Source: Melastoma dodecandrum
Taxonomy: Eukaryota; Streptophyta; Magnoliopsida; Myrtales; Melastomataceae
Direction: 5' to 3'
Assembly: GCA_029817715.1 (NCBI GenBank)
Contig: JARUPY010000471.1
Span: 372,001-436,000 of the forward strand
DNA length: 64,000 bases
This document shows, one piece after another, positions 23,158 to 36,471 of the stretch; within the stretch, counting starts at the first letter, position 1, and each line of letters starts with the position of its first letter. The translations under genes were made by a program, and so were the position numbers. Under the pieces are notes generated by a model that worked only from the letters and a program-made list of their open reading frames with translations, did no database searches and had not been told where the DNA came from.

Positions 23158-24822
23158 GCAATGTCGTCGTGAGAAGCGCTTTTCTGTTTAGGACAGCATC
23201 AGAAAGGGGGAGTAATATGCATGTCCGTCCTCACACCTTAAGCAACCTTTAATATCTTTGTATAGTGTTTATTACACAGTGGCCTGCAACTGCAACCATG
23301 ATGCTGTCCGATGGAAAACTCTTGAAGGATAGATGACAGTAGATATGCACTTGGCCACGAGAATATTTCTCAACGACAATCACTTGCTGAACGTACCAAG
23401 CAATACGAAATAGCCGACGAGATCATTATCTTAAAATATTGGTAAAACGAATCTATCTTGAATCTTTAGTATTAAGAAATTTATAAGAAGATAACATGTA
23501 CAGTTGTAACTTGTAGTTGCTAACGCCACACATAAAAGGTTGTTGATCTGAGTTTAGCTGCATTTTGGATTTTAAAATTAAAATAATAGTTATTTTAATC
23601 GTCCGTAATTTTTTTAAAATGATTTTGATAATTGTTTTGGATACTAAAAGTTATCGGGAAAGTTACGCCTTCAACAGCCCGAGGCAGAAAGTAAGGGGAC
23701 GACTACTACGACGCAGTCGAGAAATCTAACGCCAGTTGGTTCGCTATTTAAGAGAATGATCGTGGACCTAAGGTTATTATGAGAGCACATACATATATAT
23801 ATATATATGGAAGAGGTAACCATGTCTTCGCATACCAAGAGAGGATGGAAAATGGAAGAGCTGGCGAAATCCATCCTTTTGTCGCGGGAACTGATCTGGT
23901 TTGTTTTGCTCCTTCTCCTGATCTGCTGTAGTGTTACTACCATGGCCGGCTCTTTTGACGGCCAGACCAGGGAAATAGTCTGCTCTTCAATGAAGTCTAA
24001 TCCAAGAGATCCTTTGAGCTGCGACGTCACGGGATGGTTAGGGCAGACATTTCGAACCTTGATCGAGACGGCCGATGACGCTAGCAATGGGACCTTGGAA
24101 CGGCCTGGCCCTACACCCAATCAAGTTTCATGTTTCCTCCAGTTCTTATGCAGCAATAACATTGGGGGGTCTCCTGTAAGAGTTGCTTGGTGGTTGCTAC
24201 CCGCGGTATCATGGAGTGTGCCGGGTATGAAGGCGCCCATGTCACCCTCTTCAATTGCCAGCTGAGGATTGAAAAATACAAATTCCACTGAATGAATCAG
24301 TTATCACAGTATCAGGTCAGATCTGGTCTGGTCGTGGGTTATCATTTGATAGAGTAAGTGTGGCTCGGTTCCTTTCTCCCTCCACAAAGTTGGATTTACA
24401 TCCGGCTATCAGCCAATCTCGATTATTTTTTCTGTAACTCCCCGGGAGTGTAATGTGTATGTTAATTACTGTATTAAGAACAAATCAAAGCCAGGAGGCA
24501 CTATGAATGAATGAAATTATACTCAACTCTTTTATTATTATTATTTAAAGGTAAGTTTCTGTCTATCATCACCCCGCCTCTCGTCGTCACCAAATATTAT
24601 AATAGAAGCATTAATTTTCCAAGTAAGATTTTCTTTTCTTTCTTTTAATCTTATCTTCTAAGCACTAATCATGTAATATTACAAAATTATTGGAACCAAA
24701 AAATCACAAACACTTTATAACAAAATAAGACAATATCGAAAATGTTTGGGAATAAAAATATTAATAACTTTAATTTTGTAGCGGGGTAAGATATTAATAA
24801 TTTCATTAATGTTACTTTTTAA
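23158..24822 (+). repeat. Segmental duplication, unit B2
   Basis: Second copy of unit B1 (16717-18915). It lacks the MITE and preserves its empty target, carries about 110 extra bases at 23278-23395, and holds the frameshifted Gnk2 copy. Confidence 0.8.
23807..24291 (+). pseudogene. Gnk2-domain gene with a one-base frameshift (copy B2)
   Basis: Near-identical to B1 through the signal peptide and the first half. Here the first Cys of the domain is present (EIVCSSMK), unlike B1. At the run of G at about 24164-24169 this copy has one G fewer than B1, so the frame shifts just before the second Cys of C-x8-C-x2-C and ends at 24265 with an unrelated tail. The original frame remains readable behind the shift to a stop at 24289-24291. 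A homopolymer loss can be a true mutation or a sequencing error. A TATTTAA box (23745-23751) and an AT dinucleotide run precede it as in B1. Confidence 0.75.
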
Positions 24823-25287
24823 AAATTGATTTTTTTTAAAGAATATTTCTCTTGTTATATATATATAATTCTAGTTTTTATCGGCACGTTGAGTTTATGT
24901 CGACTGTTTTGATCTTGCCTTCTAAAGTTTTCATGCTCTCATGCAAAAACCCCACAACAGGGTGCTCCAAGTCCTTCAAATTTGACCATCTCATTGATTG
25001 AGATGCCTAAATTAAATGCTCTACAGTTTAAGCTACATCCACAGTAAATGAGAAACGTTTTATTGACAACATAATGCACAACACCCATAATTGTTTGATT
25101 TCAGCTACAATATATGTCCGGGGAACCTTAAGATAAAGTTAGCTCAAACAAAAGAAAATTCGATCATTTCAGCACCAGCTCATGAAATTTGCATCTATCT
25201 GCACACAACAACGTACCAGCTCAATCTACAAAATTGAAAAACTTTACCAGCTCTATGAAAAACTTATATCAAGGATGTTCACGATGA
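24823..25287. other. Flank between the Gnk2 cluster and ELP5
   Basis: AT-rich. The right part is probably the 3' UTR of the minus-strand ELP5 gene. Nothing else recognised. Confidence 0.4.
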
Positions 25288-28180
25288 TCATATATCAAGA
25301 TCATCATCTGGGTCCTCATCGGAGTCGGGCATCTCATCATCTGAATCTCGTACATATAATATTTCGCCCGTAGTCAGTTCAGATGTTTGTGTCATTTCTT
25401 CTCTGATAAGCGCGACCTCAAGTTTTCTGTCAGTTAGAGATCCGCGGCCATCGTATATTTCAATAGGCTTTCCATTTCCTGAGAAGACAACAAGCTTCCT
25501 GGTTATGGGTTCAGTATTTCCAGAGGGATCCTAAAATGGAGTAAAACCGAGACTACAAGGAAAATGATCCATGTGAAAGGAAAAGCATATGTCTCAACGT
25601 TTTAGAAGTTTTGCTGAGAAGAACTAAAAAGTTGGAAAAGTTCCCTTTGGGTCAAACCTTGGTGTTCAAATGGAAGCACTACATTAGCTCTATCTACTTG
25701 CTCCTTCTCCGACAGTTGCAGATTGAACTGGACCTATTTATGAACATTGGGACATAAAGAGTCCCTCTTGCCAGAAAAATTCTCATTTTGTGAGAAGAAA
25801 ATAGAAAGCACTACACAAGCAAGAGGACTAACCTTCGGCACAAGACCTCCTCCAGTAACTGGTACATTGTCTCCAAGAGATGCGAAAGTGAGACCTGAAC
25901 GATCAAGCCTGAGCTCTTCTTGCTGCATCATTCATAATCCATAGTATTATTATAAAGAGTGGAATTACAAAAGTTTGTAAGATGATGTAAATAGCAATAG
26001 TTTTATGTTGCATTTGTCAGGTGTGAAGGCACAACAAAACATGCAGGAAACCTTCACATGAAGCCCAATATAAGGGAAAGCTATACCAGCAGTCTAACTC
26101 GCCCATTCCGACGTTTCAAACGAGCCAAAAACCTTGCCTTCCTCATATTTTCATCCGTTCCAGCCAAATTATCTAGGGTCAGTCGTGGACCTTGAGAAGA
26201 TGGCATTAACGGTTCTACTAAGGCCACCATTGAGGACAAGTAGTCAAAAATAGAAGCGACCTTCTCTTCAAAAAGGTCTGTGTGAAGCATCCAAAAAGAA
26301 CTGGAAATTTCACCTGTTATCATCGCAAAATCATTAGTTTATGAAAATTCAGGCAAGACCGAAACCCCCAACAAAGGCAGAAAAGATTAAGAAAACAAAG
26401 ATGGACAAAAACTTCAAGAAATCAGAGCAATGACGCACATCTCCAGGACCGACATTTCAAGGGCCATATTTCCATGCTGGAAGAGAAAATGGCAGTGCTG
26501 AAAACATATTATGTGCATACCATTGCTACGTAGGCTGCTGATCATGTGTGCAACGGGTTGTGCAGACGCATGTCTCACCATCTCACTCAACTAGCAAAGT
26601 CCAAAAAATTGACATGTAAGATTCAGAAGCAGGAGTAAAAAGTTCAAATAGCTTAAGGTGCCTTCTGACTAACAAACTCATGATGTAATAAAAACGTTCC
26701 ACTGTTGCTCTTTTTGTTGTGCATTCATCACATCTATCACTGTCTGATCTCCAAAAATGCATATGTTCAAGAGTGACCTAAAATGATACCTTAAAATAGC
26801 AGCTCTACATGGCGATTAAGCAGAATATAAGCAGCTAAGTTCCTCTAAAACAAGTTATTAGAGTGAAAATACAAATCCATCCATTCAACATATGAGAATA
26901 CTACATCACTGTACAAGTCCTTTACAGGCATAAGTGAAGACACAGAAATAAGCATAAGATAAAACAGAACCATGCTATCTCTCTCTTCGGCACCATTCAA
27001 TTAGAGAAACCTTAAATAACAATTGGCTATGCTAGAAGAAGCTTCTTTCCTTTCTACTATAAGGTGATGTATCTAATAGGCACTTAGATTTACTTGAGAA
27101 ATTACAGTGAAATTGCATGAAGAGACACGAAAGAGGCGAGAAACTAGATTGACTATCATCTAAAATGACTTGCCAGTAAGTCTCCAGGAAACTTCATTAC
27201 AAGTTCAGCCAGCCAAACACAGATTTAACGATCTCAACATACAGTCACATTTTTCCCTGAGTACTTTCCACCATGCTGTCCACGGAAACTGATATCAGAA
27301 CACAACAATCTTCTAACAGGAGATCCTTTGCCTAGATTACTTCAAAACTAGCTAAATAACAAAGAGGATGTGAAATACCGAATCAAACGCCACGGAAAAA
27401 CAACCTTTCGTATCTTGCATCAAGCCTGCAATGTTCACAACGCACAAAATTATAGGACCACAAGAAAGCAAAGAATATATGGAGAAATAGTACATCATTT
27501 AATCAGAGATGGCTTACCTTTCCCCAGTTTAACAATAGACATGAGCAATCTGCCTGCATCCTTCACGTCATTATAAAGAATGGCTACATCAGAATCTTCC
27601 CGCGATCCAGGTCCTGTCAGCCGAATCTTCCAACCAAGTGGATCCGAAAAACAATCCAAAATCCGAATCCTACGAGAACATGCTGCGGAGGCGCCGCAGC
27701 ACCCAAATCAGCCTAAACTGTCCGCGACCATGCAACATTTCCATGCCCGTTCAAACGGGCAGCCAACGAACGGACAGGTCATGTAATAATCTAATTACCA
27801 GTTAACCGAAGAATGGACGTCGAGGCCTTTTCCCCTTAACAACTCCACATAAAACGAAGGGCTTCTCGAGTAAGCGACCAAAACAATACCCCTGCAGTGG
27901 CAACACACTACATTACCAAACAAAGCAAAGAAACGGTAGCCGGAAAAATCGAGGAAAATCAATTAACAAACAAACAAGCAAAAAAAGAAAAAGAAAAGAA
28001 TCCAAGTCACGACCTGGACTGAGATTTCCCCGACAATATCGAGCTCGACAACTGGACGAGAAAGTGGTGGAAAACATCGGAGCCGAAGGGGGAAACAATA
28101 GAGTCCTTGATCGATAGAGCAGGGGCGTGTTCTCCCTCCAATGCGCCGTCGCGCAGCGCCCTGCAGATCGATTCCGCCAT
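25288..28180 (-). CDS. ELP5: Elongator complex subunit 5
   Basis: Subunit of the Elp4-5-6 sub-complex of Elongator, needed for wobble-uridine tRNA modification; Elp5 has a RecA-like fold without ATPase motifs. Nine exons fit in phase on the minus strand: 28180-28014, 27891-27799, 27669-27518, 27425-27379, 26590-26521, 26313-26087, 25922-25833, 25733-25658 and 25478-25288, giving 370 residues. Landmarks are [12 protein letters not shown] at the start, then [20 protein letters not shown] across the first intron, [47 protein letters not shown] and the acidic tail [12 protein letters not shown]. Length and tail agree with my memory of plant ELP5. The last exon must start at 25478 (acceptor TTCTCAG); the AG at 25531 would break the frame. 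The longest intron is 27378-26591. No damage was seen. Confidence 0.85.
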
Positions 28181-30849
28181 CGCCCGGAACTTCTCCGATT
28201 CCGCGGATGCTAAAACCCTAATTCTTTGGGGAAGAAGAAGAAGGAAATGGCGTATTCGATCCCTATACTCACGCTCTTTTCTTGATTCGGCCTGCATTCG
28301 TTACCCCTAAGTGTTTATTCCGGGCCCGTACATTTTGGTAACAGGCCGACCTTGCTTCAATTTCAATTTTATTGAAAAAAAAAATTCAAAATAGGTTAGA
28401 ATAATGTCTATATATTTTAAGTGCATCGATGGTTTTTTAAGAATATCCAACTTTATAAAAATAAATTATTTTCTTAACGAGTAAATTTGAACTTATAAAA
28501 CTTAATTTTGAGATAATATTTCAAGAATTTTAAAACAAATATCTTATTTTGAAAAAAAATATTTTTTCGATAGTTACACGTGGTTTCAAGTTATGTTTCA
28601 GTATAGTGCTAGGTGGATAAAAAAATTACGAAATACGACTAGTAATTTGAAAATTTCGAAAATAATTCATCGAATAAATCCAATTTCACTAAAAAAATCG
28701 AAATAAAATTTTATAAGTTCGATTTTTAAAAAATAGAGCCCGACTTCTATAAATTGTTCTTCATTTAATTTTTTTATGTTTTTGAGATCCTCAATTCGTA
28801 ACAACAAGACGAGAAGTTGTGTGGTGGTGGTCTTTAATTTATGCGATGGATGTAACGAGTTGATATCGGCCTTTTAAGTTATGTCATTTATTAAAATACA
28901 AATAAAAAGGAGTCAATGTGGTATTTCTTATATATGCTCACGAAAAGTGCCCCTACTTTTCCATTTTTTAAAAGAAAAAGAAAGTAAAAGGAAAATTTCA
29001 TCACAATTCTATTATTAAAAAAAAGTGATTTGAATAATGAGATGTAAAATAATTAGGAACAGTTTTGACTATGAGCTGTCAAAACATATAATTCTTTTTT
29101 TTAATTAAAATAATAATAGGAAGTGATTATTTATTTTTTTTTTAAATTCTCACTTGTTTCAACTGGCCATGAAATTCCGATTCTATTGTTAAGTAAAATG
29201 ATTCTCCTTCGAATATTAAGTAAAAGGACAAGACAAACCCATTGGAGTTGGGGTTGGGTGGGGGAATATAAGTAAAGTTTGTGTAAAGTGGGAAATGAGA
29301 ATACTACTTGTTGGGATTCCTCTTGTTGAGAAATTCGAACAGTTTCCAATTTACAAAATTCCATTACAAAGCGAGTTCTATTAAAAATTAATTCTCTAAT
29401 AAGTGAGCGTTATTGGGAACAATGAATATAATTCATGATTCCCAACAATTATTTTCGTATTTGGGTTTGACTCTACCGATTTATACCATTATCGTTATAC
29501 ATGGTATATTAATAAATTAGTTTCAGATTATGTTCACATTACACGCTAAAACAAGTAACCAAAATCATGGTTGTTTCCCAAAACACTAGATTTTTTGTGT
29601 TTATAAATGTTTATCGATTTTTCTTGCTCCCACCCACTTTTATTGATAAATTTTCTCGTAAAAAAAAATAAAAAATAAAATATTATGGACGCCAAACCAT
29701 CTATTTTTCATAAATTTGTTAAGAAATTTTATCGTATTTTTTACTTGTTAAGTTATAACGTACTTCAAATATTAATTATTCATTTTATCGTACACGACTC
29801 TCATTAAATAAATAATAATAAGGAAAAAAAACATTCGGAGGGGTTTGTAAATAGCGACGTTACCGAAAAGCGTCGGTGAAAAGTCCCTCCCCCGCTTTGG
29901 GATTTAACAAGTGACGGCGATTCCCCCAAATCGCCACCACATCGTCATCCTCATCCCGTCTTCGTCGTCATCCCATTCTATATTATCCCCTTCCCCTTCT
30001 CCTCCTCTGCGATTGACTTTCGCCATTGCATTTTTCACTGTCATTTCCCTTCCCCCAAATTCACATCTTCGATTTCTTTCCTTTTTGCGGGGGAATTCCC
30101 CATAGATTTCCCCCTCCCCCCTTTTCTTCTCTCGCAAGCATCATTTATTCGTGAGTCACGAGGGAGACGTTGAGGGACGAGGGGGCGAAGGGGGCCCCCT
30201 CGACCTTTCCTTGTCTTTGTAGCATCTGTTCCTCCACGTCGCTTATTTATTTTACATTGAATTCCGGGGTTGCTTTTCTTGCCTTCATGCTTTGGCGGGA
30301 GAGGGACTCCAATCCTTTCAAGGTGTGTTCGTGTGTGTGTGTTTCGCAGTCCGTTTCGTTTTCTCGTTGTTTGATGTCGTGGGGTGTTAACTGGACTGAG
30401 TTTACCCCGCCCTGATCTTGTTCTGCGTTCTGGGTTTTATGACTTTATCTGGTTTCGATGTGCTCTTTGCGTGAAGCTGTGATTTTTTCTGCAATATCTG
30501 GTGCAAAATGTTGAGAGGTTGGGGCGTTGCTCCGTTTTTTTCTTAAAAAAATGTCAGCGCCAACTGTTTGATACATTGACTTGCTAGAAGTACGTGACAT
30601 GACATAGCCATGTTCTTTTTTTTTTTTTTTTTAAATCCAATACTTGGGTTGGCGGTTAGTTGATTATATACCCCTGATTTGCTTTCTCTGAAGAAGTTTT
30701 GGTTGTTAGCTGTTCATGAAATGTTAGCTGTGGACATCAATGCATTTTTTTTTTTATTGGAATTGATGTCGCAGATGCCTTGATCTCTGAGTTGTGTACT
30801 GGCTGTGCAGAGAAAGTCCTAGATTGATCATCCTAGGGGAGTGGTTGTA
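28181..30849. other. ELP5 promoter side, AT-rich spacer and 5' region of the isomerase gene
   Basis: 28181-28320 is the likely leader of ELP5. 28320-29870 is AT-rich with no gene I can see. From about 29880 the DNA is GC-richer and is probably the promoter and non-coding first exon of the isomerase gene. A donor at 30321 (AAG/GTGTGT) and an acceptor at 30808-30810 (GTGCAG) suggest a 5' UTR intron of about 490 bp. Confidence 0.4.
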
Positions 30850-33744
30850 ATGGAGGGAGAATCTTTGACAGTGCAGAGGCTCCGATGCTCGGTGAAAAAT
30901 TATGACTGGGGGCACAGAGGGAAGGAATCCCATGTGGCTGAATTATTTGCATTGAATTCGCGATGCGAGGTCGATATGGACAAGCCTTATGCTGAAATTT
31001 GGATGGGCACCCACGATTCCGGACCCTCTTTTCTGTATAATATCAATTGTTCAAATGGCTTCTCTGAAGAATCTCCGGGTGTGACTCTGAAGTCCTGGAT
31101 AGAGAAAAATCCCTGTGTTCTTGGAGAAAAGGTGATGGCGAAGTGGGGTTGTGATCTGCCTTTCTTGTTCAAGGTAGAGATCTATTTGTGGGAGCATTCT
31201 TGAATGATGGATGTGTTCGCTGCATCTTGTTTTATCAATTTAGTTTCTTCATTTGGTTTGAATGAATTCTAAAAATGTGCAGAAAACTGCCATGGGTAAT
31301 TCATATGCTATTCTTTTGTTAAACCGTACAGAGACATGATATGCCGCATGCTATTGCTAGCTGTTTTACTGTGAATGATATGTTTTTTGACTGCTAATTA
31401 TCTAAATAGGTTCCTCCTCCTTCCATGTTAGGTACTTTCAATTGCAAAAGCACTTTCTATACAAGCTCACCCAGACAAGGAGTTGGCACGGGTGTTGCAC
31501 GGGGAACATCCAAATGTTTACAAGGATGAGAATCACAAACCTGAGATGGCTCTAGCAATCACAAAATTTGAGGCACTTTGTGGATTCATCAGTATTGAGG
31601 TAACTGCTGAACATCACCTCCATGGCATCGTATAATTAGTATATGTGTCTTGTAGGAACATTATATCTCCTGTTATTTAGATCATATCCCAGCTTGTTGG
31701 CTATATAGACAGACTACAGTTAAACGTCTCAGTTCTGCTATTTTCCCTTGTTCACTGAGTTATATGGAAATTAGTGGAGGCGGGCTTTTGACTCTCTTCA
31801 TTTTCTTTGGATTTGATTGGTAGATACCTTTTCTTGTATGGATGATGAGGGAATGCCTAGATATAGATTCCGTTTTGTTGCATACAAAGAAGAGGCCGAG
31901 GCTTTTTTTGTTCTTTGATTTATTTTAATGTGAAGCAATTTTAAACCTCGTCCTAAACCACTGAAGGGAATTGATTTTGTGGCCAAGACCAAACACAGCT
32001 TCTGTCTTTGCATGTAAACCGCTGACTGGGTGCATTCATATAAGCTGGCTGTTTCTTTCCCAGGAGCTCAAAGATGTGTTGAGGAATGTTCCAGAGATAG
32101 TGGAACTGGTTGGGACTACAGATGCAAACAAATACTTGAGCCTTCATGCACAAGACACAAAGGAGGAGGCTAAGTCCGTTTTGCGCTTGCTTTTTACACA
32201 CCTCATGTCTGCTGGTGAGGATTCAGTTGCCAATGTTGTGACCAAATTGAGAAGTCGCCTCCAGCAGGAAAGCTGGGTATGAAGAATTCCATGATCTCTC
32301 TTTTATGACAGTCTTGGTTCTTTGAGCTTGTATACCTATACCGTACGAATTATCTTATCACCCTGGAATATGCAGATTCAATTATTTTCCGCCAAGATCT
32401 TTAAGCAACCTTACATGAGTCCTCTACTTGTAATTTTGTCCAAACTTCACAAATTGGTTTCATATATAAAACTTTGCTGTGATGGAATCTTGGTTATCTT
32501 TATCCTTCCCATGTGATGTCTGGATTCCTTGACAATGAATTGCCGTAGGAAGTAGTGGCCTCTTAATTTCTTTTTCCTTGAATCAGTATTAGATTGGAAG
32601 TTAGCAAGTCTAGGCACACAGGATCTTCCAAAAAACCGAAGCTAAATTAGACAACGGACAGCCTTCATGTGATAAATAATAACACATCTCCTGTGCCAGT
32701 GACTAGTCAAACCTGTCGAAGAAAAAGAGAATGTTCTTAAAACTGGAGTGGATTTCCTGAAATGTTCTGCTTTTGTATTCCCATTGCATGGAAAGATTCC
32801 TCGAAATGTCTTTGTAATTTCATGTAATACAACTGGGTTTTGGTTAACTTTTTCCCCTGAGAGAATTTTTTCGTGTTTCTGTAAATTTAATGTCCATGTT
32901 ATGAATCTCCTGCACCAGAATCCCCTGTTTGTTCAATGCTAACTTATCTTCATTTCACTGTCTATCAATAATGTACCCGTATTTTTCTTGCCCATTGCTG
33001 ATTTTTGATGTCGTTCTTCATCAGTCGAGGCAGTTGAGTGACAAGGAGAAGCTCGTACTGCGGCTAGAAAAAGAATATCCAGGTGACATTGGGGTCATTT
33101 CGGCATTCTTCTTCAACTATGTGATGCTCAATCCTGGCGAAGCTCTGTATCTTGGGGCCAATGAACCTCATGCATATATATCCGGTGAGTGCATCGAATG
33201 CATGGCGACATCAGACAATGTTGTACGTGCTGGCCTTACTCCGAAGAGCCGTGATGTTCAAACTCTCTGCTCTATGCTTACATACAAGCAGGTAAAATCG
33301 GGTTTCACCAGAGGATCATTGGTTCAAACATGGAAAGTGTCTGAATTTTTGCCACTATAAACTGACGTGGTTTCTACACACAATCCATCATCACAGGGTT
33401 TCCCAGACATCCTTAAAGGAGTCCCTGTAGATACATACACAAAAAGGTATCGCCCGCCGTTTGATGAATTCGAGGTTGACCACTGTAGCCTACCGAAGGG
33501 GTCATCCACTTTCTTTCCTAAGGTCCCTGGCCCTTCTATTTTTGTCGTCACAAGTGGAGCCGGGACACTTTGTAGAGCATCGGTGAAGGATGAGCCAGTG
33601 ACTGAAGGTGATGTTCTTTTCGTGCCTGCCAACATTGAGGTCACATTGACTTCCTCGACCGGCATACAAATGTATAGAGCCGGGGTGAATGGCGAGTTCT
33701 TGGAACGGCTTGGCGAATCACGGTTAAATGTAAACGGATTTTGA
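30850..33744 (+). CDS. PMI: Mannose-6-phosphate isomerase, type I
   Basis: Zinc enzyme that interconverts fructose-6-phosphate and mannose-6-phosphate, feeding GDP-mannose, cell-wall and ascorbate synthesis in the cytosol. Five exons fit in phase: 30850-31173, 31432-31599, 32064-32276, 33025-33291 and 33397-33744, giving 439 residues, normal for the plant enzyme. Signatures are CSVKNYDWG at the start, [10 protein letters not shown], then the zinc-site segment [12 protein letters not shown] (Gln and His), then KPEMALA, the second site region [19 protein letters not shown] with its His and Glu, and the C-terminal cupin ending [12 protein letters not shown]. The first ATG at 30850 is in frame and follows an upstream leader. 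No lesions were seen. A degraded copy of part of the last exon lies 2.1 kb downstream at 35888-36012. Confidence 0.95.
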
Positions 33745-34224
33745 TTCTCAGCATCCTATATTCCTTTCCATCATTATTTCATGTAGTAACTTACACCTAT
33801 ATATAGATGAAAGGTGAGGTTTTAAAAGAAAATAATTGAGAGGTGTCTCATCTCATCTGTGCCTTGGGACCGGGATACCGCATTTGTTTTGATAAGAGTA
33901 GAGCAACCAGTTGTGCAGTGATCTCTTTTGTATTTACAACTCACAAGTTGTTCTTTCTTAATGAGAAATATCTTTTGTTCCATCCAATAAGGAATAATGA
34001 CATAAAGCATGCCAAAACTTTACTAGAGAATAACTTCATACCAGCCGCCAGGAGCATAAAAGAAACTACAGAAAATCAGAAATCCAAATCTCCGTCATTT
34101 TGATCTGGAGACAATCCAGATATTGATGAGTCAAAATTTCTGATTTAACCTACTCATGGAAGAGAGAGACTTCTTAAGTTCAACAAATGCGCGAAAAAAC
34201 ATCTGCCCACAAAGAAACAGAACT
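33745..34224. other. Convergent 3' ends of the isomerase and eS7 genes
   Basis: The two transcripts must end towards each other in these 480 bases. No other feature seen. Confidence 0.4.
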
Positions 34225-35393
<1,169 letters not shown>

Positions 35394-35887
35394 CTTCAAT
35401 ATCCTACTCACACACATTAACGAACAACTCAAACGGCGAAACTCCGGGCAACCAAACTACGACTAATCTCCCTAGCAAGCTCATCCTCTCCAATCAAGAA
35501 TCCATCGAAACCACGGCCACTTATCATTCCCCCACGAGACGAAACCAGAAATTGCGAATCAAGCTGAAATTCAACCGGGTAGCAACCCATGGAGACGATC
35601 CATATTCGCCGGTAACGAACATCAACCCATGATTCCACAGAATGGATAACTGAAACAGGTCGATTTACCTCGAGGGAGACCTCCGGCTGCCTGCGGCGGG
35701 AGGATTCGGCGCGGATAGGATTTGGCAAGTGAGGGAGAGGGACGGCTTATGAGAGGGATGGTAAAAACCCTAGCGGGTATAAGACTGGACGGCCCAGATC
35801 TGTCCGTCCTCCATCGACAGCAAGGATTAATGGATGTTGGGGATTGGGCCTGGGCCTGGTCTATTGAGCTAGCCTTGCAACTTCTAT
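35394..35887. other. Leader and promoter region of the eS7 gene
   Basis: Probably contains the 5' UTR intron and promoter of the minus-strand eS7 gene. No other gene seen. Confidence 0.4.
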
Positions 35888-36012
35888 ACGGGCCCTTCTA
35901 TTTTTGTCGCCGCAAGTGGAGCGGGGACACTTTGTTGAGCATCGGCAACGGAGGAACTGGTCGCAAACATCAAGGTCACCTTTCCGTCCTAGATCGGGCA
36001 TACAAACTGTAG
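35888..36012 (+). pseudogene. Fragment of mannose-6-phosphate isomerase last exon
   Basis: The run CCCTTCTATTTTTGTCG, then a near-match to AAGTGGAGC-GGGACACTTTGT, AGCATCGG, AACATCAAGGTCAC and GGCATACAAA follows the order of 33531-33672 in the intact gene, with an internal loss of about 30 bases and several substitutions. There is no intron, start or stop of its own. It is a local copy of part of exon 5, directly beside the truncated ABA4-like gene. Confidence 0.75.
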
Positions 36013-36104
36013 ACGATAACTTCGTAGGTATTTGGATTTATGAGAAGTCGTGTAAGGGCAGATTGCACAGGGAGTCAATGAAATGGGTTTATGAGAAGTC
36101 GAAC

Positions 36105-36410
36105 CTTGCGGCAAAGAGATCAACGGCAAGCAAGTGAATCCAAGTGGAAGGTAATGTCATCTCGTTCGAGAACATCCTTGCTATCCCAGGAAGCTGGTTA
36201 TGAGACAGAAACGCGAAAACCAGATTCACTAAAGCGAGAAAGTAGCATATGACAAAGTGGAGGAGATCCCGTAGCACGCACCTCGTGGAGCCAGTACTTG
36301 CTTGCAAACATCAATCCCAGCGTGTCGGGAGTCCAGGAGAGGTACAACAAGTATGTGTACAGGAGACCGAGTGCGATGAACAGGATACAACTCCTGATGC
36401 ACTTCTGAGT
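36105..36410 (-). pseudogene. ABA4-like (DUF4281) gene remnant, 3' piece
   Basis: Two exons on the minus strand, 36410-36283 and 36193-36105. The first encodes a membrane segment ending [15 protein letters not shown] and [10 protein letters not shown]. The second encodes [14 protein letters not shown], then [15 protein letters not shown]. Both match my memory of ABA4/DUF4281 membrane proteins, which are plastid proteins linked to neoxanthin formation. The final exon(s) expected after LFAAR are missing; an isomerase fragment lies there instead. The 5' piece is at 48785-49202 beyond the 12.3-kb LTR element, which sits in the intron preceding the first exon here. Confidence 0.7.
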
Positions 36411-36471
36411 CTAATTTTAGCAGAAGAGGTCCATCAGGATGATATAGGGACATGCCGTAAGGGAAAAATAT

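Noticed and set aside
25479..25530. Longer last exon of ELP5 starting at 25530
   Set aside because: It would break the phase with the preceding exon; the acceptor at 25480-25479 restores frame and family sequence.
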